Shown here: positions 56,924 through 64,000 of the stretch, piece by piece
Numbering within the stretch: the first letter of the stretch is position 1
Layout of the letters: each line of letters opens with the position of its first letter
Assembly (NCBI GenBank): GCA_963556145.1
Contig: OY744470.1
Span: forward strand, 3,844,001-3,908,000
Direction: 5' to 3'
Length of the DNA stretch: 64,000 nucleotides
Origin: Hygrocybe punicea
Lineage: Eukaryota > Basidiomycota > Agaricomycetes > Agaricales > Hygrophoraceae
The notes under the pieces: generated by a model
Told to the model about the DNA's origin: nothing
The model's input: the letters and a program-made list of their open reading frames with translations, nothing else
Databases searched by the model: none
Made by a program: the position numbers and the translations under genes

Positions 56924-57266
56924 TAACCTATCTGTCACTTTCATTGAATGGGCTCAGTGATAGTAGCAAGTTCCGTGACTCCGGTACATGTAGTACGTCT
57001 CATAGCTGATGCTGTATGTCCTTTCCATCCACTGTGAAGTGTAAAACAACAGTTCTGCAACCAAGAGCTCAAGCGGCTACCTTTCCTAGTCCTTGAACGG
57101 TAGCTTTGTCCAGAGTTTTGTACATGATGAATGCGTTTTGGGAATTGCTGATGTGACTTGTCATTTTGGAATCCAGTAACCAATCACAATTTGAATTGTT
57201 TTCTGTATTCACTGCATATGCTACATCCTGTAACATATTATTGACATTGTCCGCAGCTTGATTTGA

Positions 57267-58115
57267 TCAGTTCCGGTGGTTTCCACCCCTTCCAGTGCCC
57301 TTTCCTTTCCCTTTTGGCCCTTGCCCTTCCTTTCCACCACCTTTAGACCAGCAGTCATTTGCCATATGTCTCTTCTTGTGGCAGTTGAAGCATTCCATCT
57401 CGAAATCGGCCACCTTCTGCTTTCTGTTACCCTTTCTGTCGCACTTTCCAGTGAACCTCCCATGCATAGCGACATTGTTAGGATCTCCGCTGCACTCACA
57501 GTGCCTGTGGTCTTCCTCTAATAGGATTGCGACTAGTTCGTGTGATGTCAGTGACATTCCATCCTTCTTTGAGCCTAAGTACACCAATGTATACAAGTCC
57601 CAACTTTCCAGTAAGGAGGATACAAGTATCATCGCAAAATCTTCATCAGAAACGAGGCTTCCCATCAAGTGGAGCTCCTCCTGCAGTTTCTGGAGCTTCA
57701 ATATGTGCTTGATTAGGTCAAATCCTTCTTTGGCAATCGACCGGTACAATGTGCGTTGTGTTGCAAATATTCTGAGCTTCCCCCTGGATTCCTTTACCAA
57801 GGTTAGCTGCTTCCACATCTCACTTGCTGTGTGTGCGCCAACAATATGTATCATTTCCATGTCGCCAATTGTGAGCTCGATCTGCATCCTTATCTTGGCA
57901 TCTCCACCGTGCCATTTTTGCATCACCTTGGATTCCGCTGGTGTTGGACAGGAAGCGTCCGCTAGGGCAGGGGCTTTTGATTCCACATCGATGTATGTTT
58001 CTAACCTAAGATCACAAAGCACGGCTAACATCCGTCTCTTCCACGGCATCCAATTGTTTCCCTTCAATAACTCAATCCAGTAGGATCCTGATGTGTGTGT
58101 GACTTCGTCCGTCAT
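57267..58115 (-). CDS. Copia Gag with zinc knuckle
   Basis: A 282-codon frame starting MTDEVTHTSGSYWIELLKGNNW, with the UBN2-type capsid wording (WHGGDAKIRMQIELTIGDMEM, ASEMWKQLTLVKE, LQKLQEELHLMGS, SDEDFAMILVSSLLESWD) and one CCHC knuckle CFNCHKKRHMANDC (about 57375), then a Gly/Lys-rich end. Gag would package the element's RNA in virus-like particles in the cytoplasm. This is the only open reading frame of the element still intact. The stop at 57267 precedes the protease. Confidence 0.88.
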   Translation of the reverse strand: MTDEVTHTSGSYWIELLKGNNWMPWKRRMLAVLCDLRLETYIDVESKAPALADASCPTPAESKVMQKWHGGDAKIRMQIELTIGDMEMIHIVGAHTASEMWKQLTLVKESRGKLRIFATQRTLYRSIAKEGFDLIKHILKLQKLQEELHLMGSLVSDEDFAMILVSSLLESWDLYTLVYLGSKKDGMSLTSHELVAILLEEDHRHCECSGDPNNVAMHGRFTGKCDRKGNRKQKVADFEMECFNCHKKRHMANDCWSKGGGKEGQGPKGKGKGTGRGGNHRN

Positions 58116-58199
58116 AGTCAGCTTAGTATACGAGGTGGTAGTGCGATGTTCAGAGGTGCATGATCATGTTTCCATTACAGCCATTCAGGGCTCATAACC

Positions 58200-58380
58200 T
58201 ATTGGAATATATGGTAGTGCAGTGGTTGTTGACCGCGAAGTAATTTATGTGGAATTTAGCTCTCTCTGAGAGGGCTTTTATACTACTACTAGCTAAATCT
58301 ACTAGAAGTTTCTTGTGGTGAGTAGAATAACTGCTGCGCTTCAGCATTATTCATCGGACAGGTGTGTTTGAGTTCCAGTG
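58200..58380 (-). repeat. 5' LTR of the Copia element, truncated
   Basis: Matches the 3' LTR up to GTTTGAGTTC (about 58375), then departs. The missing part corresponds to the LTR's first 70 bp or so. The next element starts within 15 bp. Confidence 0.7.
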
Positions 58381-58387
58381 AATTAGA

Positions 58388-59453
58388 TGTGCCTGGGTAG
58401 TCACGTGACTGGAGTTCCCACGGTTCGGTTCCCTTTAGTAGACAGATCTGTTGTTTTGGGAGAGAGAGTCCAACACGATGACCTGATTCGAGACAATCTC
58501 AGGATAGCAGCCTCGCTCCCACTCCAATGTGGTGATGAGAGTGATTCCAACCCAGCCCACAGTGAATACCAATTTTTAACGACCTCTCACACAACGCTGA
58601 CTCCCCAAAAAACCCAACGACTCACACCACCGAGCACCCATAATCTGAGCACTTCATTACTAAGACATCGAGAACCCAAGAACCAAAAACCGAGTACAGA
58701 GCACTGAGAACCAAGAACTGAGCACTGAGAGCTGAGAACCGAGCACCGAGAACCGCATGCAGAACACCGAATCACAACAGACCCACAACAAATTTCCCCA
58801 GCAAAAATGGCACCAACAAGCCCCCCACATCCAGCACCATATGCACGCAGATCAACTATCCGAGTCCAAGACAGATACGGTAGATACTCAAGCACCCCAC
58901 CAACTTCATCCACATCATCAGTCTCCTCGATCACAACACCCTCAACAGACTCCGAGAACCCAGAACCAACCACCCCACAAACCTCACCAACTATACCACT
59001 TCCACGCCCACCCAGACCCAGAATGGGCAAATCAGGTTCCCTGCGCTGGGATGGAGGCCCAGACAAAAAAACAACATCAGGACAATTTCTACAAGAAATT
59101 AACATTAAGATCAAAGATAAGGAATACACCACAGACAACAAGAAAATCGACTGCTTTCGAAACAACCTAGATTTCAGCAGCACCGCTGATCAGTGGCTCG
59201 ACAGATTAACCAACGATATCAAAACTGACTGGAACAAACTAGTAGAGGCCTTTGAAAAGCAGTGGCCGAAGAATGTGATTCCCAAACCATCCAAGACTGA
59301 ACATATTCACGAACTCAAGGAATGGACACTGCCCATCAACACCCTCGGTACGAAAACCGAGACAGCAGGGTCGAAGGAGGTTTGGACTCACATTAAATGG
59401 GCACATGGATTAGTCGCCAAGGTGAAGGACACTGAGGACACCAACTGCCTCCT
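58388..59453 (+). mobile_element. Gag-type short-LTR retroelement C, truncated
   Basis: A 139-bp LTR (58388-58526) with TGTGCC...CACTCCA ends and a TCACGTGAC box, followed 3 bp later by the same TGGTGATGAGAGTG as in elements A and B. A gag frame follows. The right side is cut by a gypsy LTR at 59454, and no 3' LTR was found in the window. Confidence 0.65.
58807..59453 (+). CDS. Gag of element C, 3'-truncated
   Basis: An open frame from MAPTSPPHPAPYARR: a Pro/Ser/Thr-rich N-terminus and then a capsid-like region (LRWDGGPDKKTTSGQFLQEI, KKIDCFRNNLDFSSTADQWLDRL, WNKLVEAFEKQWPKN, THIKWAHGLVAKVKD). The order resembles basidiomycete gypsy Gag (target, W-L, FxxxWP). The frame runs 46 bp into the inserted LTR before stopping (59499), so the natural C-terminus is lost. 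Confidence 0.65.
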
Positions 59454-61117
59454 TGTTACGGATCGCTTCTGCAGCGGGCTCCAGCAACAATCAACTTAAC
59501 AGGGGATCGGCTTCCAGAGGGGAGAACAGCAGCTTTCATTGTTGCTTACAGCTAAGACAACACTGCTAAGAGGGGGGGTCAAGGTCTAATGTCATTGCGA
59601 GCCGTGGGGGTTACCCAAAACAAGATGAGTCTGCCCCAAGAACCAGACTAAACGTAAAGAAAGGAAAAGAAGAAAAAGTCCGAACCAACAACAAGAACAG
59701 TATATATAGTGACTGGTCTTGAGGGGAGGTAAATAGAAATACAACCATGAAGCCATAACATGTCCAACTCTACCATGTGTTCACCATGAGGCGCACATGA
59801 GGCGTCCTCATGTCGATGTTCTCGCGATCCAACTGGAGGCCCGGGTGTCATTGAGGGAGAGGTGAGGTCCAGATGACTCGGATGATTTGTCATCGGATCA
59901 TGTGATGTGCAGAATTGCCTATTCGGGGTCTACACTTGCTGTAACAAGCAAGTGTGCAATCTAGCAAGTGCATTGCACGGTCGGGTCGAAGATGGGTATC
60001 ATCCAGTGTGGGATTGGTGATGAGAATGTCTTGAGGTGGTGTGGATGTAGTGGCAAGGTTTGCATGAAAGAAAACAAAGGAATGTGTGGAAGGAAAACCA
60101 ACTAGGACGGTGGGCTAGTCGAGGTCAGACATGTGAACAGCACAAGCTGTACCGGATGACGATGTCTGTGTTGATGACGTATCGAGGAGCGATGTCTTGT
60201 CCTGTTTGTGGAACAAGAAGGTCCACTTGATGTCGGTATTCGTCCAAGAAAGGGTATCATTGTAAACGAGTGTGGGAGGTATCGAGATCATGATGGAAAA
60301 GGATAAATGAACGTGGGTCCAGGTGTCGAGTCATGGCACGAGTGACAAGCTGTGGGAACAAGTCGTCGGGTACTGCATTGAAGCGGTGTCGTGCGAACAA
60401 TATGCGATAGGGGTTGGTTCACTGTTTGGGAAGTCGTATGGTCTGTGGTCGAAGTCTAAAAGAGTATGCTCCGGCGATGGTCGGATTAGAGAGAACAGTG
60501 AAATGTCTTGTGATCGGGGATTGTCCAGAGTTCGCATGCAGGTGAGGAATGTCGTCGGATCGTCAGGGAGGATAATGGTGGGCACAGGGTATGAATATGG
60601 AAACCAAATATCCGGGAATGGCAATTGTCAATTACGTGTCGATATATTGTCGAGGTGGAAGTCAGAAGTATCAATGGCGGAAGGGTTTCGGTGCCGATGC
60701 CAAAGATAGATCATAACAAGGTAGAAACCGATCAGGAAAGTGATGGCGATGCTGCCAATGATAATTACGGTAATGAGCTGTTTCGGGAGTACAGCCATTG
60801 TGATCGGTTTGTCGTGGGATAGCGTAAACAAGATATCGAAGGGAAAAGACAATGTCGGTGACATCCGTCGGCAAGGAGACTATTCGGGTACAACGAGGTC
60901 ACGTGGATATGTCCATGGTCGGTCTGGATTGTTCTAGAAGGTGGGACAAAAAGAGAACAAGAACAAGAAAGTACAAGGATGTCCGAATGAAGAAACAATG
61001 ACATCGAAACAAAGACAAAGGACAAAATGAAATAAAAAAGGAAGGTGGCAGTGTAGAATCGTCATGGTAGGTATTGGAATGGGCATCGGGGTCGGAAGCG
61101 GAGTCGGAAATGTAACA
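59454..61117 (-). repeat. Gypsy-type LTR, 1664 bp
   Basis: TGTTACGG...TGTAACA, closely similar to the solo LTR at 33776-35443. On the right, CCCCCGGAAC (61120-61130) reads on the minus strand as a purine tract GTTCCGGGGGTAT directly before the LTR start, so this is taken as the 3' LTR of a minus-strand element whose interior continues to the right edge. The left flank is CTCCT; its partner would lie outside the window. Confidence 0.7.
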
Positions 61118-62070
61118 ATACCCCCGGAACAAGGGGAATCGCCCCGATTAACCGGAAGAACAAAGAACAAGGAAAATAAAGGACAAGGAAAAAAATTACA
61201 AGGAAAGAACAGACAGTTTAACGACATGATCAAGGTCGGCAAGAATATAAAGACAAGAAAAAGGAAAAAATGTCAGTCCAAAGGTCATTGAATCATGAAG
61301 ACGTTACTGAGTTACAAGGGTTTCAAAAGAAATATATTCGGGTTCGTCCAATTGTTTTTTTGTCGGTGTGGATAATCATGGGTCGTTGGTATGTCGTCAT
61401 TAAGTCATAAAGAATGTCAGGGTCGCGGGTTCGAAAGGAGGTAAAGGTTGTCGGGTTCAAGGTATCCAGTCAGGGTGGTCGGTTTGAAGAGAATTAGGTG
61501 GTCGGCATTTTTGGGATGAGGGAGTTCTGGGTGTCAGGGAATTTTGTCAGAAGTTTATAGTCATTACGGACATTCCAATGAGCATAGATTTGTATCGTTT
61601 CAGATATCGGTGTTGTTGACTGATCGTGGATTTCCTACACTCAAATGGTGTGCGAGATTTCTTCATATTCCATGAATGCAACAGGGTCTGGTGTCGGTCA
61701 GAAGATGTTTGGGAATTCAGGATAAGGAAGGTGAAAGAGTTGCCAGTTCCAAGTTATACATTGGCAAAGGATTTCGGATGGGGATTCATTCTTCATCGTT
61801 TCTTGTCCATAAACATCAAGGTTTGTTCTACGGCTTATAGCGATCATGCATGCGTCTGGGAGTCATAGATTTTATATCGTTTCGGATATTCATCTCTTAT
61901 TTATATAGCTGGTGAGAGAACCTGCTACATGTTTCTCTATGGTCATGTTCCATCTGTCCATTCCATTTCTGTTTCTTCTGTTCTGTTTCTGGGTATTCTG
62001 TTTCTTCTTCTGGGTGTTTTTGTTGGTGTAAATAATGTCGAGGTCGTTTACATACAGGGGAAAGTCCATT
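61118..62070. other. Interior of the gypsy-type element, no gene seen
   Basis: Purine-rich sequence next to the LTR, then GGTCGG-rich sequence without a supported frame. Confidence 0.4.
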
Positions 62071-62562
62071 CTATGAATCATACATGACAGGGGTGTATCC
62101 TTTCACAAACAACATCAATCTCCAATCCAATCCATGGATGTCATTCTCCTTCCCCTTCACCATACGCACATGCATTGCACGAAATAAGGCATGACGATGA
62201 TAATCGGGTTCTTTGGTCCCATGTCTCGAGCGTTTGTTCTGCGTGTTATGGCCGTCAGAACGGTGTGCACGGTCGAGTTTCTTTTTCTGGGATTGGGGAA
62301 GAAGTGGAGAGCGGCGACGTGACTGGGTTTGGAGTGAGACAAGAGGTGGAGAATACAACCATGCTCGGTATTCATCATCCATCTCTATATGCAGTCGGTG
62401 GGTTACTTTTCGAGGGGGTGTCGGAAGATCAGTGAGACTGTCCATGTACGCATCAAAGTCATCAATGGGGGGAGTCGGATGTTCTTCACCGCAAATGTTC
62501 ACTGCACCAAAATATAGCTCATTGTCCAGATCATCGAAGATAAAGGGTACATCGAGACTCAT
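62071..62562 (-). CDS. Unidentified protein, 163 codons
   Basis: Open frame MSLDVPFIFDDLDNELYFGAVN with an acidic N-terminus (DDFDAYMDSLTDLPTPPRK), MDDEYRAWLYSPP, a basic middle (RRRSPLLPQSQKKKLDRAHRSDG) and ALFRAMHVRMVKGKEND. Not recognised. It overlaps the preceding frame by ATGA. In the inferred orientation it lies between the pol genes (outside the window) and the 3' LTR. Confidence 0.35.
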   Translation of the reverse strand: MSLDVPFIFDDLDNELYFGAVNICGEEHPTPPIDDFDAYMDSLTDLPTPPRKVTHRLHIEMDDEYRAWLYSPPLVSLQTQSRRRSPLLPQSQKKKLDRAHRSDGHNTQNKRSRHGTKEPDYHRHALFRAMHVRMVKGKENDIHGLDWRLMLFVKGYTPVMYDS

Positions 62563-63000
62563 CGTCGATGTCGACGGTGGGGATGGTGTCGAGGATGCTG
62601 GACGATACGTGTGTCACGATGATTCTGGGGTACGGGTGCAAGACGAGGAGCGGGGATGCGAACAACAAATCGATGATGAGGAAGTTCCTCGTCCAAAATG
62701 TATTGGAGACGCTGGAGGAGGAATTGGCTTCGACGATTTCTTTGCTCAGTGATCCGTAGACCACCCAGGAGACGGTGTAATTCGTCTAGGACCGGTGTCA
62801 CGGATTGTGGAAGGAAGACGAGGTGAGGGATGCGAGGATCGTTCCAGCTGATATAGTCAACCCAGTCGTCAGGTCGGTTGAGGGAGAACCAGGCAAGATC
62901 ACACTGCCACCAGCGACGGGCAGGCCACGGGTAGGGATGGCCTGGAGGGCAGAGGTTGGCCAGGGTGACGACAGGTGGGTGGTGTTAAGAAGTTTTGCCG
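62559..63000 (-). CDS. Unidentified protein upstream frame, partial
   Basis: The minus strand reads CPPGHPYPWPARRWWQCDLAWFSLNRPDDWVDYISWND, then VTPVLDELHRLLGGLRITEQRNRR and LQRLQYILDEELPHHRFVVRIPAPRL before ending in an His/Arg run at 62559. Composition is that of real protein; no family is known to me. No clear start was found, so an intron or earlier frame is likely. It may be one gene with 62071-62562, broken by a frameshift. Confidence 0.35.
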
Positions 63001-64000
63001 TCTTCGGTAATTACCATGCCTCGTTGTCAGCATCGTGTCGGAGTTTCCAGTGATCGATCCATGTACCAGGGTCTTGGTTGCCTCGTGGATTCGTATGTAT
63101 GATCGGGGATCAAAGTTCTAGAAAAAGAGGGTGTGTAGCGGGATATCACCTGATATGCCGATCCGCGCTATCCAAATTGGTAAGGAGTGGTATGTTGTAT
63201 GTGTTCCGTTAATGACAATCATTATAGTCTTGGTCGTTCGTTCATCCATGTCAAACAAAGAGGGTCCCCTTTCATCTGTACCAACAGACTACTAAGATCA
63301 ACCACTTCTCTTTGTTACAACATGTACAGGTCATCACAGGATTCGGGGTTTCGTATGCATACTGGCTTTCTCTGGGCTTTCTGCATTTGGTAAGGAGATG
63401 GGAGAGAGGAGATGGAAGGAAGGGTAGAAAGGCGGTTTGAAGGATTCATTGATTTCGGTTCGTCTAGGGCAAGGGAGTCGTAATATGTCTGGTACAACCA
63501 AAACATATTTGAATCATGAAGGCGGGATACCTAAGGCGATTGGTTTGTCTAGCAGTGTCCTTCTGCATCTGGGGCAATGACAAGTCTTGTCCATTGCATC
63601 ATTTCATGTCGTAATTATCATATCGAAGTGTGGAATGACAGTGGTGACGTTAGTCAGGGGTTTATTTCGATTCGGGTTCCAGGTTTGGGCTTGAGCAATT
63701 ATTATGGATAAACCATAAATAATTCGCAGGGCGGCAGTCTTGAGGTTGACCATTCGGAGTATTCAACAATCATTCGGGGTCTGGGTGGCTAGTGTACATC
63801 AACAGATTTCAGGTCTGCATCTGTAACAGTCTAGCATCGTTCGTTCGTCCATTCGTGTGGGGTCAGGGTTGAGGGATGAATAAAGTCGAGAGGAGGAGGA
63901 GAGGGAGAGGGTGTAGGGGAGGACGAGGGAGATTCGGGAAAGAGGAGGGGGTTCATTGGTTCATGTCGAAAGTTGAATGTCGGGGGAGTTGGGAAACGTT
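63001..64000. other. Right edge, no gene supported
   Basis: Short frames only (for example minus 63315-63506). GGAGGAGGAGAGGGAGAGGG tract near 63890. Probably the interior of the same element. Confidence 0.35.

Larger units (their letters stand above)
51704..57250 (-). pseudogene. Copia pol polyprotein (PR-IN-RT-RH), broken
   Basis: In order on the minus strand: a protease remnant with WLLDSKMTSHIS where D-S/T-G-A is usual (about 57170), LHVPESRNLL, the GAG-pre-integrase zinc-binding block WHHLYGHIGMSG...CEAC (56140-56000), integrase core with LSNIWGP and LWFNNGKE in place of Asp-bearing motifs but the Glu region HGTVERFNR kept (55930-55600), the linker, reverse transcriptase WKVAIKEEFDQL...DIKGAYLN...PMYGLRQA...IWVDDL (54600-53900), and RNase H/tail ALSTAKAEYVT...HIDINLHFLRDHV (52300-52060). 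Stops are frequent, several being TGA or TAG where Trp, Arg or Gln is expected. Replication is not possible from this copy. Confidence 0.9.
51616..58380 (-). mobile_element. Decayed Copia LTR retrotransposon with three insertions
   Basis: Runs on the minus strand: 5' LTR (58200-58380), primer-binding site GGTTATGAGCCC (58188-58199, initiator-Met-tRNA type), gag, protease, integrase, reverse transcriptase, RNase H, purine tract AAGGGGGAG, then 3' LTR (51616-51851). Elements at 52322-53366, 55295-55594 and 56284-56923 interrupt it. Taking each out with one target copy restores the pol frame. About 4.8 kb remain after removal, a normal Copia size. Many stops and lost catalytic residues show it is inactive. 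Confidence 0.9.

Noticed and set aside
1..64000. tRNA or rRNA genes
   Set aside because: No cloverleaf with matching A and B boxes and no rRNA-like blocks were noticed on reading. A tRNAscan run would settle it.

Overview
The window looks like nuclear DNA of an agaricomycete (mushroom-forming basidiomycete). The host genes have many short introns of about 35-105 bp. The Spo7 subunit, the RRM protein and the SDE3/MOV10-type helicase look fungal, and the transposons (Ulp1-associated DNA transposon, PIF/Harbinger, hAT, Copia, short-LTR gag elements) are types common in mushroom genomes. No bacterial-style operon, rRNA, tRNA or CRISPR was seen. All calls come from reading the sequence; no database search was run.

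Host genes occupy only the first 19 kb, all on the minus strand: an SF1 RNA helicase of the SDE3/MOV10 branch (477-4196), a membrane-protein gene split by two transposons (4422-13681), Spo7 of the Nem1-Spo7 phosphatase (16160-17320) and an RRM protein with an ALY/REF-like layout (17598-18577). The split gene is the cleanest story here. A 6.37-kb two-gene transposon (5480-11850, duplicated target TGGTAT) and a 1.45-kb non-autonomous element (11862-13309, duplicated target GTATCTGAC) sit in the same stretch of one codon run. Removing both with one copy of each target rejoins the reading frame exactly.

From about 19 kb to the end the window is a nest of mobile elements. There is a gag-only LTR element with 148-bp LTRs (19783-22509), AT-rich sequence with tandem repeats (22.5-26.2 kb), hAT elements (26917-28928 with 27791-28433 inside it), foldback elements with TA duplications (15257-16069, 29135-29946), a Tourist-like MITE (30359-31071) and a solo gypsy-type LTR (33776-35443). 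The largest nest is an old hAT element (36459-51432). It holds two small hATs and a foldback (41194-50137) whose loop is filled by a PIF/Harbinger element. That element has a decayed transposase and a convergent Myb/SANT-like partner gene. It was itself entered by another hAT (43297-44732), a gag-only LTR element (45892-48022) and a MITE (49722-49894). A decayed minus-strand Copia element follows (51616-58380), interrupted by three more elements. A third gag element is cut by a gypsy LTR (59454-61117), whose internal region runs off the right edge.

Two things deserve most attention. One is the transposon at 5480-11850, which pairs a Ulp1-type (C48) cysteine protease having its His-Asp-Gln-Cys residues in place with a zinc-finger transposase, each carrying one in-frame TGA. 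The other is a 52-53-bp hairpin, CCTCGC...GCGAGG around a GTCAATTGAC-like core, that recurs with near-constant length in unrelated-looking non-autonomous hAT elements. These elements also share an exon-intron-like layout.
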